Positions 24,181-34,230 of a DNA stretch of 64,000 nt are shown here, piece after piece. Every line of letters begins with the position of its first letter. Position 1 is the stretch's first letter. The position numbers and the translations under genes were made by a program. Source of the DNA: Chytridium lagenaria (lineage: Eukaryota > Chytridiomycota > Chytridiomycetes > Chytridiales > Chytridiaceae); contig JAHLKC010000016.1 of the NCBI GenBank assembly GCA_025449115.1, positions 1 through 64,000 on the forward strand. Reading direction: 5' to 3'. The notes under the pieces were generated by a model. It was given only the letters and a program-made list of their open reading frames with translations. It did not search any database and had not been told where the DNA came from.

Positions 24181-24938
24181 TCAAGGAAACTTATACAAGC
24201 ATCCTTCATGCTTAACCCTATTCAACGCCTCCACATCCAACCCCAACTTTTTCGCCTTCCCAAACATTGTCTCCACAATCTGTTCCCCAGGAAACCTTTC
24301 CCTCGTCAACAAAAACAATCCCTGCTCATTCCCAAACCGTGAATCCTGTTTATTCGCTAAACAGTATCCGTTTTCACTCTTCTCGTTGGGTGGACCACCG
24401 GAAACAACGGACCAGGTGTATTTTCCGGAGGCGTCTTTAGGGGAGATGGCTACAACCCAGTATGGGCCGCCGAGAGTTGCAGGGAGGAAGGCGGGGTGGA
24501 CGGTTAGACGAGAGGGACGAAGGGGCTCAAGTAGAGTGCCGCGGATGGAGGGAACAGTGGCTTGGATGACGCCGTTGACCGTGTCGTTGTTGCTGTAGTT
24601 GAAGACGTCGATGGTTGTTTCTGTCAGTCGAGAGTCTAGTTTGTAAATATAATAAGTTTGGATAAGCAACTACACTTGTGGATGGGGAAGTAGGCGGGGT
24701 GTGAGCGAGGCTTACAGGTTGCTGTGACGCAGTAGAATTGGTTTTTGCCAAAGTAGGCGGTGATGGTGGATGCTTGGAGGTACCAGTCTCCAAGGTATGC
24801 GTCAATGTAAAAGTCTTGGACGGCGTCAAAGCCAGGGGGAGGGCACACGGACGGTGGAGCATCATCGTGGGTGTTGTGGGGGAGAGCGGTAGCGAGGATG
24901 GATGCGGCGATAACGAGGAGGAAGGTTGGGAGAATCAT
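24181..24938 (-). CDS. Secreted lipocalin-like protein (ApoD/Blc type)
   Basis: Two exons, 24938-24716 and 24635-24181. A signal peptide (MILPTFLLVIAASILATALP) is followed by the lipocalin first-strand motif DAYLGDWYLQAS and FYCVTA. Exon 2 continues with DVFNYSNNDTVNG, then GGPYWVVAISPKD and YTWSVVSG, the order typical of ApoD/Blc lipocalins. These are eight-stranded barrels that carry small hydrophobic ligands. Cysteines near both ends could form the usual disulphide. The reading frame is intact. The ligand is unknown; export suggests scavenging or presenting a lipid, sterol or pigment outside the cell. Confidence 0.82.
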
Positions 24939-25261
24939 TGTTGTTGTGTAGTATTTTTGACGAGGATGGGGATGGACGTCGACCTTTTTACTCAAGAAAA
25001 ACCCTAAAAGTTTGATAAGGTTTGCCCATTTACTTAACCCCACGCCGCCGCTACTGTCGATCCGGCCGACGTCAGTCAGGGGGTATTGCCCGATTCAATC
25101 GGACAGTGGGAGACGAAGGAAGGGTCAGCAAAAAAGCATCGGAGTTTAAAGTAAATTTGTCAATTAAAACAAGGGGCTAATAATATTTGTACTTGATACA
25201 TAATAAATAAATCTTTCTTTATAGAAAAACCGTACAAATAAATTTAACGCGCTTAAGCGCC
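24939..25261. other. Lipocalin promoter spacer
   Basis: Upstream flank of the lipocalin gene; AT-rich toward 25200. No gene seen. Confidence 0.45.
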
Positions 25262-25626
25262 TGGCAAAAGAGGTGTAAAAACTCCGTGGTCGAGACCTCT
25301 CAAGTTATCCTCCTTGCTTAAACCCACTTACTGTCAACAGCTCCTTTACCTTCCCTGCAATGCCAGGATCACCTTGGTACTCCACTGTGTAGTATTCTGG
25401 AGGAATCCGTAGTAATCGTACAAGAGCTTTCCATGGTCTGCTCGAGCAGTTATCCGGATCTCACCCCTTGTTCCCAATGTGCAGAGATCATGAGTATGCA
25501 TCGACGAGGGGTTGCAAGAATCTTCTTGCCAAGGGACGTGAGGAATTTAGGGCCGGGTTGGTCAGGGTTGAAGAGCAACATGGTCTTGAACCGTGGCAGA
25601 GAAAGCAGGGTTGTTTGTTTGACCAT
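25262..25626 (-). pseudogene. Truncated copy of the neighbouring LigB/DODA dioxygenase
   Basis: Matches the first half of the dioxygenase at 26358-27326 at the DNA level, from the ATG (25626) through MISAHWE to the GLDHG-equivalent near 25290, then stops. The C-terminal half with the THN and HPTPEHY motifs is absent. The frame is broken at least twice, first within a few codons of the start. Same strand and about 0.7 kb from the full gene, so it looks like a partial tandem duplication. A short expressed remnant cannot be excluded. Confidence 0.75.
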
Positions 25627-26357
25627 ATTGCTAGATGCTTTAGGTAAGGATGCTCACCAAACGACGCAGGAGGATAGAGGGCTTTAAAGGGGGTCGCTGA
25701 AGTAGCCATCTCTTGATAAAGGAATGACGGAACGGCTGAAAGACGGGACGGCAGGTCATATTGAGCTTTTAGGTATTTACCTTTAGAAACTGCCATGCTG
25801 AGTCCACTTTGGATGGTGACAAATTTATCATTATTAATTGGCCTCCCTTAATTAACCTGCCGTCGACATGGCCTCGACTCTGACGGTATCAAGCTAGTGT
25901 TAAGAAACAGTATTATCTAAGAGGGATATTTTAAGTAGATAAGTTTATCCTTGCGATATACGAACTTTTACTTAATGGCGATGAAGTAAAACAACATGGA
26001 GCAATATAAAAAAATATACATTCCTCTTTCATCTCATTACGCAAAGTTGATGTCCATGTTCGCGGTGCACCGGCTCTTAAACAAAAGCATTGGAAGGATT
26101 TGTAAGTGTGGCGCCCATTGTAAATACTGGTTTTCCTGGTTTGTTTTTTCGTGTAAGGAACAATTGCTAGCGACATACTCGTTCAAATTCATAATCTTTT
26201 GAGTGATTACTTACAACCAAGATTCGCGTTCAACTTTAGCATTTAATTACAACGAGAGACGTAGAGCCAGGTCTTTTTAAAAAGTATTACTTCAATCGCA
26301 ATATTATTCAAATATACAATACAAGCATTAATCAAAATACTATACACTCGCGCAATA
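25627..26357. other. Spacer between truncated and full dioxygenase copies
   Basis: AT-rich, with no domain-bearing frame. The part just upstream of the truncated copy recalls the leader of the full gene. Confidence 0.45.
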
Positions 26358-27326
26358 TTACTCCTCCCTTTTCACCTCCCCAAACACAAACGAATCCTCC
26401 GAAAATATCCCCATCTCCCAAGATGAATGTATCAGTTTTGCAGGATCTGATCCAGCCGCCGCAGCAGCTACAAGCAATGGTGCGTAATGCTCAGGCGTAG
26501 GATGCGATTTCGTGTAAAACTTGTGTGAGAATGTGTTTAAAAGTTCTTTTCGTCGGTCTTCGTCGTTGGTGGGAGTGAGCACTGCGTCTTCAACAGCTTG
26601 AATGAATCCAGATGCCCATTGTTCCGTGGGAGATGTGCCTGTAACGACTGCAGTATACGTAAGTTTATGATGAAAGGAGGGAATGATAGATATACCTTTG
26701 CCTGACATCATTTGGTTCCTAAACTCGGAGAGGTTGTGGGTAAGGAATCCACCCCCGATGATGAGGACATTTTCGTCACGAAGCGGCTTTAGGGCGTCGC
26801 CAAGTCGAAAGTAGTCTCGGGTTGTTGGTGACGGGAAGGGAAACCACGACGACGGGGATTTCCTGCTTGGGAAACCTGTATCAAGAACGAGTAAAATCAT
26901 TAGCATTGAAATCAGCAAGTTAATTATAGTAGAGGGAAATTCACGCACATGTAAAGAAGAGGTGGTAAAAACACCATGATCAAGTCCTCTCAAGTGATCC
27001 TCCTTTGCCTTAAACCCGCTCGCCGTCAACAGCTCTTTTACCTTGGCCGCAATCTCCGGATCTCCTTTGCAGGATACTCAACGTCATAGTACTCTTTAGG
27101 GAAGTTGTAGTAATCGTAAAGGAGTTTCCCATGTTCCGCACGACCTGTTATAGGACTTCGCCTTTGGTTTCCCAATGCGCTGAGACCATGAGGATGCAGC
27201 GAGGAAGGGATGGAGATGCGAGATTTGAGCGCCGAGAGAGGTGAGGAAGGTAGGACCGGGGTTTGCGGGTTGGACTAGCCAGTTGGGTGTGCCATGACAG
27301 AGGAAGTAGGTGGGTTGCTTGACCAT
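26358..27326 (-). CDS. LigB-family extradiol dioxygenase (4,5-DOPA dioxygenase-like)
   Basis: Exons 27326-26949, 26875-26696 and 26647-26358. The start is MVKQPTYFLCHGTP, with the first metal-site histidine in HGT. Then SAHWE, GLDHGVF, GGGFLTHNL and HPTPEHYAPLL follow in family order; the conserved histidines match DODA/YgiD-type ring-opening dioxygenases that cleave catechols such as L-DOPA. Splice phases join perfectly (for example AT|G giving Met-Phe-Pro). Frame breaks inside exon 1 (about 27150-27050) split the segment between SAHWE and GLDHG. The natural catechol substrate is unknown; roles in betalamic-acid-type pigment or aromatic breakdown are possible. Confidence 0.85.
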
Positions 27327-27806
27327 ATTGCTATCTTTAAAACGTGGATATGCAGAGCTGAGGATGGAGGGTTCTTAATCGATCGGTGTTGCTGACAGGT
27401 TTCGAGAGGCTGTGATGGCTGATGATGATGGAGAGGGATGGATGATGGCCCTTCATTTATATACTGAACTCCGGACCCGGCAAAAGACGGCTTCGGCACA
27501 CAGCCCTAAGGTACTCCCCTCGATTTAGCAGAATAGTTTTGGACAAAACGACATTGATGACAAGGCAGGAACTTGATAATTTCTAACCCACTATTGGATT
27601 GCTTAACACTAGGCGCTATTCTTCCGGCATCTCACTACACTTAAACTGTAGATCGACAATGGAGAACTTAGATTCAAGGATAAGGAAGATAGGTCAAAAC
27701 ACATTTTCTATATGCGTAAAAAGGTTTAACACGGTGAGCTCGATGCGTATTGTTCATATATTTACATTACAATAATAATCTGCATTAATCACAATTTGGC
27801 TGTTAA
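27327..27806. other. Spacer between dioxygenase and VWD copy 2
   Basis: Promoter of the dioxygenase plus 3' flank of VWD copy 2. No gene seen. Confidence 0.5.
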
Positions 27807-29512
27807 TTAGAGCTTAAAGTTCAGTTCCCAAGTTGGGCATCACAGCGGTCTGAGCGCCATGCTGGGCAGGCATTTGGAAAGCCGGCATCTGAGGAGCAGC
27901 CCAAGCAGGCGCCTGCGCAGGAGGAGCCTGCCATGAAGGAGCACCCTGAGCACCCGGAGCCTGGAATGACGGCATCTGGAAAGCAGGAGCCTGGAACGAC
28001 GGGCTTGGAACGACGGACCGTTGAAAGAAGGGATCTGGATGTTGCCAACGGCGGCGGCGGCAGCACCTTGGATCTTTGAGGCAATGTCGGTGGATTTGTT
28101 GATGAGCTGGGTGGCGGCGGCGACGTCGGCAGTGAACTCGGCGAGGGTAGCGGCTTTGGCGGCACAGGTTGCGGCGAGGGTGCGTTGAGCGTTGGTGACA
28201 ATGTTTCTGTCACCCGTGTGGCAACATCCACCGTGCAAGCGCCAATGATAAAGTTGATGTCAATGTTGGCGGCACACCAGCTTCAAAGGAGCGGAGGGAC
28301 TCGCAGAACGATTTAGCGAGGGTGGCGTCAATAGCGGCTGTCGTGGCGGTGACCTTTGTGCTGTCTTCAGCGTAGGCAAGGGCTGACGCGATGAAGTCGT
28401 TCACGACAGAGGTGGAGGGGACGGGGATGTCGACAGAGCTGAAACCACCGGGTTTAAGAGGGTCCACACCATCAGTGGATGGAGGGGCGGCACCCCGAGA
28501 GCCGGGATCTTGCAGGTGCTGGTGGTAGGAGGAACGGGAATGGAGATAGCGAGACCCTTTCCAGTGGTGAAGATGTTCTCATGGTTGGAAACAGCAAAGT
28601 TGGCAGGGGTGGGGACGTCGTCACCGACGTTGTTGTTGTAAGAACCGCAAAGACCGTTAGTCTTGCCCATGTGGGTGCCGGCAACGGTGATGGACGCGTC
28701 CATGTAGTAGACGCCGTTCCACGGTAGATGCTGACAGTGATTCTGCTGCCATCGGATATGCGATACGGTACTGGTTGGCGGCACTGTTGGCCGTCGCGGA
28801 GATTCCGTCCGTCTTGGAAGTCAAGGAGCTCAAGGCGAGACGGTTTTTGGTGCCTGCAGCGGCGGTCAATGTGATGACGGAGGAGCCGTATTGGATTGCG
28901 ATGGCAGTGTTGCAGGTGACTCTGTTGCGCACTAAATAAAGCATAAGTATTGAGCAAAGCACCAAAAACGAGTACGGTAATAATAACTCACAGTCCGCTG
29001 GTCTGCCTGAACGACAAGGGTCGGGGTCCTGAGAAGGTAAAAGACACCCTGTCCCTGGAAGTCGTAGTACCTCCCGTCAAAAGTCTTGTAGTGGGGTCAC
29101 CGTGAGAGTAACATTCAGCGCTGGGGTTAGCTTTCCTAGTCACAGCAACGGTGTCTTTTGCGAGGTGTGAACCGGATCCAGGAGCAAAGACCTGAGCATT
29201 GAGCGTGTACGAAGTAGTCTTGGCGTCACCACCGCCAATGAGACGAACCTTCTTAGGGGTCTGCCAGTCAGAAGGGGTAAACTTGAACGAGCAGTCGGTG
29301 AGCTTGAGACCGGGAGCGTCGAGGTAGATGGTTGCAGCTGACGTGGGTGCAGCGGCAAGACGGACAGAGACTTCAGCGCCTACGTTTCCGTCCTCAATGG
29401 TCAAAGACTTTGTGTCAAAGACGATGTGTTGAGACTGGCGAGCGACAAGGGAAGCGGGTGCTGAAAGCGCGACTTGGGCGAGAGCAACAATGAGAGCGAA
29501 TGATTTGAGCAT
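27807..29512 (-). CDS. Secreted VWD-domain protein, copy 2 (inverted paralogue of 2269-3984)
   Basis: Nearly the same protein as copy 1: signal peptide (MLKSFALIVALAQVALSAPA), beta-rich domain, VWD domain with TNGLCGSYNNN, helical region and an FQMP/PAFQ-type tail ending at the stop at 27807. One 60-nt intron, 28932-28991, at the same site as in copy 1. Its frame breaks differ from copy 1: one C short in the GACCC run near 29096, one A short just after the intron, one C short in the CTACCGTGG stretch near 28722. Reading each copy against the other restores a continuous frame, so both are probably functional genes. Confidence 0.8.
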
Positions 29513-30198
29513 GGCGAAAACAGTAAATTATAGAACAAATTAAAGTCTAGTTTTATGTACACTAGTAGTAATGGAGGAAGTTGTTGCTTGACTTTTAGTG
29601 ACCGCCATATATGCTGTCATTTTATACTCGAACGAACTTAATTTTTTCAAGGTGATCGCTTCAGTTGCGTGTCCAAGGCAAAAAGTTCATTGGTCTTCAG
29701 TTGGAAGAGTAAGCATTACGCACATAGATTTGCGATTGGTTATGGTCCTTAATCTTATGTGAAACGGAATATTGAATCCTCCCCGTTCATCAATAAAGCG
29801 TTTCAGCTCACGACCGTGATGATAACGACCAATAGATTTCAAAATGGCCTATCACCAGTGGTGTTCTGCGTGGAAGTGTCTCAAAAACAATGCAGCGCCT
29901 CCACTCTCTGCTGACGTTGACTGTTGATATTTTGTATCGCAGTGTAAAGATGCATGGTGATGTATGGTTTATTGTCAGCTAGAAAAAAAACAAACTTTGA
30001 GTTTCTAAACTTGCCGTCGTAAACAATTGGTTCAACTAATATTGATGTTATGTATATGGCTGTGAGAGCTTCTGAGAAGGTAATTACCAAAATGTTGGAT
30101 GGCTCGCCTATAAAAACAGAACGCTTACCTCGGAAAAATATCATTCACACAATTCTCATCTCCTTCAACCTTTAGAAAACACTTCTACATCTCTCAAC
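29513..30198. promoter_or_regulatory. Divergent promoter region of VWD copy 2 and the repeat protein
   Basis: Contains a TATAAAA box on the minus strand (29620-29626, 108 bp from the VWD ATG) and TATAAAAA on the plus strand (30109-30116, 83 bp before the ATG at 30199). Two secreted-protein genes thus fire in opposite directions from one 0.7-kb region. Confidence 0.55.
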
Positions 30199-31035
30199 AT
30201 GCTCTTCACCGCCGTCGCCACTCTCCTCCTCGCCCTCAGCGCCTCCTCGGCTCCCCTCCCCCAACAGCAGAGCAACTCCATCAACTTCGCCGGCAATGTT
30301 GGGGGTCTACAACAATTCCAAGCCTCCATCGCCGGCAACGCCGCCAAAGGTCTTCAAGTCAACCAAATCCGCCATGCAAGGCAACACCGCCAACACCCAA
30401 AACGCTGCTCTCGGCATCTCCGGCAACACCGCCATCACCCAAGGCAACAGCATCTTTGCTCTCGGCAACACAGCTGGCACCCAGAACATTGCTGCAGGCG
30501 TGCAAGGAAACACGGCATTCACTCAAGCCAACCAGGCCGTCTTCAGTGGGAACGCTGCCACAAACCAGAACCTCAACGGCGCGGTCGTTGGGAACGTTGC
30601 AGCGGCACAGTCCAACAACGTGTTGTTCAACCAAAATGCTGGTGTAAACCAGTTCAGCACGGGTGCATCGGAAACAACCTCGCCGTGAACCAGGGCAACA
30701 CTGTCGCGTTCCAAGGTAACCAGGCCGTCAACCAAGCCAACACCGGCTCCATCCTTGGCAACGTTGCCGCGCTCGGTCAACAGAACACAGTCAACGCGCT
30801 CGGAAACGCTGCAACCAACCAGCAGAACATGTTTGGTATTGGATCCAACATTGCGGGTGTTCAGGCGAACGGGATCAACGCTGCTGGAAACGTTGGTGTC
30901 AACAACCAGTTGACTGGCGCGTCCATTGTTGGGAACGGTGCAAGCCTTGCGCAGAGCAATGGAATGAACTTTGTGTCAAACTTGGGAGCTGTTCAGGGCT
31001 TCCAAGTTGATGTGAGCAAGAACATTGTGGCTTAA
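30199..31035 (+). CDS. Secreted protein built of 14-residue GN-x-A-x-x-Q-x-N repeats (predicted solenoid)
   Basis: A signal peptide (MLFTAVATLLLALSASSA) and PLPQQQ precede about 15 repeats of 14-15 residues with consensus GNxAxxQxNxxxxx, e.g. GNTAITQGNSIFAL, GNTAFTQANQAVFS, GNVAAAQSNNVLFN. The uninterrupted 278-codon frame is wrong in the middle: between about 30365 and 30670 the repeats run in another frame and then return, so two opposite 1-nt indels cancel. Regular Gly-Asn, Ala and Gln spacing suggests stacked beta-solenoid or amyloid-like rungs, and the Q-G-N-x-A core resembles curlin repeats; this is inference. There are no cysteines in the repeat part. No named family recognised. Confidence 0.75.
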   Translation: MLFTAVATLLLALSASSAPLPQQQSNSINFAGNVGGLQQFQASIAGNAAKGLQVNQIRHARQHRQHPKRCSRHLRQHRHHPRQQHLCSRQHSWHPEHCCRRARKHGIHSSQPGRLQWERCHKPEPQRRGRWERCSGTVQQRVVQPKCWCKPVQHGCIGNNLAVNQGNTVAFQGNQAVNQANTGSILGNVAALGQQNTVNALGNAATNQQNMFGIGSNIAGVQANGINAAGNVGVNNQLTGASIVGNGASLAQSNGMNFVSNLGAVQGFQVDVSKNIVA

Positions 31036-31931
31036 TTCATTCTGTGTGCTCTTTTCTCGTTTTCCTTGTTTAAATAATTGTTTCTTGTACTCTTTGAGCG
31101 AGTGTGTAGTCGTGTATAAATTTCAAAATTAATAATAGTCATTTTACTCTACTTTTACGTTAAAAAAACTCAAGTTCAACCCTCAATGTATTGAAATTAC
31201 CTTTAAAACAAATGATTATCCCATACGTTAAAGCTCTGTTCGTTCAAATTAAGCAAAGTTATGAACAGGATCATCAATGATCGGCAGTGTTTGCGTGTCG
31301 CCGATCGAGAACACGTTGACAAGGACGTCATATGGACAATCATACAGCTTCTAGCCTAACAGATTTGTTTAAAACTTATGAAATCTCTCCAAAAGCTGTG
31401 TAGATATTGGCAAGGTTTATAAATAATATTCCTGGTAGCAGCATATTGTAACTTTTGCATAGAGTAGTTGGCTACTAAAAGTCACGCTCTTAATGCACAT
31501 CCATCGTGAAAAAAGTCTAGCAGATATTAGTTAACATCAGAGTTAAATTGTTGATAAGAGTTGTTTCAACAAAATTCTGGCCTTACGACGAACCCGTCCA
31601 TGTTCTGGGACCTGTCTTGATGGTTGAAGGACCTTTTAGCTTGCGGCGACCAAAGATAGCATCTGACAATTTCAAGCCTTGCACGTTCTTCAAATCGCGG
31701 ATTTCGTTGGGGCTTGGCCGCAAAACACTCCACAAAAAAAACACGATGAAACTTGAGCGACGCTGGAGCGACGACGTTCCCTTCATTTAAATCAAGCCCA
31801 CTAATAAACCACATCCGTCGGATTTCAACAACGAACGACGAGGACGACGGCGTCGATATTCAAAGGCACTCATAACATCATGGCCAGCAGACTCCGTTTT
31901 ATCGACCTCCACCTCCTGCATTCCAGATTTG
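31036..31931. other. Spacer before PAQR gene 2
   Basis: 3' UTR of the repeat-protein gene and upstream region of PAQR gene 2. Frames on the minus strand around 31566-31814 show no domain or splice support. No gene seen. Confidence 0.5.
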
Positions 31932-33474
31932 ATGGAACCGCCCAGATTCCCCACATCCACCACACCAGATCCTTCACCATCAGATGATGACCAAGATACT
32001 GTTGTTGGAGCAGAATCAGGCTCAACATCATCTCCAAGCCTCAGACCATACCATCCTCCTTCTCCCGACATCTTATCCATCCATCCCACCGCACACCCTG
32101 TCAACAGGATCCCCTCATTGCTCACTCTCACCGTTGCTCCTACAAGCGTCGACGATATCTGTGATGGTCCAGTAGCTTGTGTGAAGGTTACAGATGGTTT
32201 AGGATTAAAGATTGAGGATGTGGAAGATGTGATAGATAGCAAGTTACCAAGAGAGAAATGTGTTCACGAACAAAGCTTGAAGAGATTTTGGGAGAAGGGA
32301 CGACTGCAGCTTTATAAATTCGAGGAGGTGCCACGGTACATGCAAGATAACTGCTATATCAGAGAAAAGTGAGTGATCTCGCTTTTACCGTATTAAATAA
32401 TTACCTAACGTTAATGTTTACAGGTATCGCAGTGGTTTCTCATACAAGGAAAACTGGATGTCCCTAATCCACCTCCACAACGAATCTGTAAGTTCCCTTT
32501 TCATTATTTACCATTCTTACATTTCTCGGAAACGCAGGGTAACATATGGTCTCACGTACTCGCCACGTTCCTGTTTATAGTGCTGGCAGCGGCTTTCGCA
32601 GGCGGAGCCACATTTCTATGGAGCGGGCTGGACTCGTCTCAGATTACACTAGCGGATCGGGCCATCGTGTGTTTCTTTTTCGTCGTATCGGCGTTTACGT
32701 TTTGGTCATCTTCATTGTTTCACCTTCATTTGTCGCATTCAGTAGAGGCGTACTTGAAGTATGGGTGCCTAGATTACTCTGGGTACGTTTATCATTCTCA
32801 AAGTTTAATTCCACTTATTCATCCCGACCTACTCTTGCCTCTTATATAGATACGATTTACTAAGCGTTTTACTTTTTGTTATTTTAGCATCTCCGCCTCG
32901 GTCTGTGCCAACGGTATCACCATCCTATTCTATCTTTTCCGCTGCTCCCCCATCCGCATGGTCCCCTGGCTCATCTCCATCGTTCTCATCAACCTCGTCG
33001 GCGTCTTTGGCCCTCTCTTCAAATTTTGGCCGACAGCCGTATTCCGCCCTTACCGTGCTATTATCTATATTGCATCCGCTGTCATCAGCATGGCACCAAT
33101 TATACATTTTGGAACGACGAGGGAGGCAATGTCGTTGATAACGCACGGGTTTGCGGTGGAAGGGTTTTGTTTAATGCTCGGGATATATACGTTTGGAGTG
33201 GTGGTGTATGTAGGACATTTGCCAGAGAGGTACACTGATTTAAACTGATACAGGCTGACGGTTTATTTTTACAGGTTCGCTCCTGGACGTTTTGATGTTT
33301 ATTTCATAGTCATCAAATATGGCATGTTTGCTGTGTTGTGGCGGCTTTGGTACATATGAATGGTAAGCCTCATCTCTTTTTCGTGGTTTCTTTTCTTTTT
33401 TTGTTCTAACTGCGTTCATAGTTATTTTCGCGCTGATAAAATGGCGGGCTGAAGTTGCATCTTGTTCCTCTTAA
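31932..33474 (+). CDS. PAQR-family seven-TM receptor, paralogue 2
   Basis: Six exons: 31932-32368, 32424-32487, 32538-32782, 32888-33229, 33275-33362, 33422-33474. A long acidic, Ser/Pro-rich N-terminus (about 100 residues) precedes the core: EEVPRYMQDNCYI, YRSGFSYKENWMSLIHLHNES, SSLFHLHLSHS and the last-helix HSHQIWHVCCVVAAL. Several intron positions equal those of paralogue 1, so the two derive from one gene. One C is missing in exon 5 near 33304, before the HSHQIWH motif. The ATG at 31932 is chosen as the first in-frame Met; an upstream exon is possible. Confidence 0.9.
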
Positions 33475-34230
33475 TTATAACTCCTGAACTATCCTTCATC
33501 CTAACATCTCATATCATTTTGAATTTATTTATCTGTATATCCAACATAATTTAAGGACTAAAAAACAAAACCATTCTTACACCATTTAATTTCTATATCT
33601 CAACAATCTCTTGAATTTTAGCTTGCAACTAGTGACATCGATATTTAAAAAACCCTGCGTTTAATCGACGCACTTGATTGCAGCACTTTTTCGCAAAGTT
33701 TGATATAGGGCGAGTTTGTGTATAGGAGAAATAGCTAAAGAAAAGTATAATGAAAAAATTACACGAAACTCTGAAAAAGGTAGGTAAGGCGCCCTCATGT
33801 AATCAGCCAACGTGCGCGCAATACATGAGAATATTGTAAAGACTATATGAAATGGCCTTAGTCCTTTGGCACCACTTTGTGAGGATGAGTACGGTCAAGA
33901 AACATAACCAGCTCGTGAACTCAAATCCAATCGAAAGGGAAACTGAAGCGGACGATCGGGGAGTACTGGTAATTTTCCCGACTTTCTACCATGTGTTGAT
34001 TTTTCTTCATCTATAATGTCGCAGGTTTTTTTTTATTATTCAAATAGAAAATAGTTTATTAAACAAGGAAGAAGCATGAAAGGCAAACGGAAAAAAAAGG
34101 TTGATTGAGATAATAAGAAGTAGTAAGTAAAGAGGCGCGTCAAATCCTGAACTCATAATCCACTTCAAATCGTTTTTGGAATATTAAAATCCAAATAAGA
34201 AACCATAGCATCATGAAAAAGAATCCACAT
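33475..34230. other. Convergent spacer
   Basis: AT-rich region between PAQR gene 2 (+) and the ankyrin/DIL gene (-). No gene seen. Confidence 0.55.

Noticed and set aside
25627..25800. Start Met at 25796 for the truncated dioxygenase
   Set aside because: The homologous Met lies at 25626; the upstream frame matches the untranslated leader of the full gene.
31787..32242. Minus-strand frame of about 150 codons opposite PAQR gene 2
   Set aside because: Antisense shadow of a recognised exon; no domain or start context.
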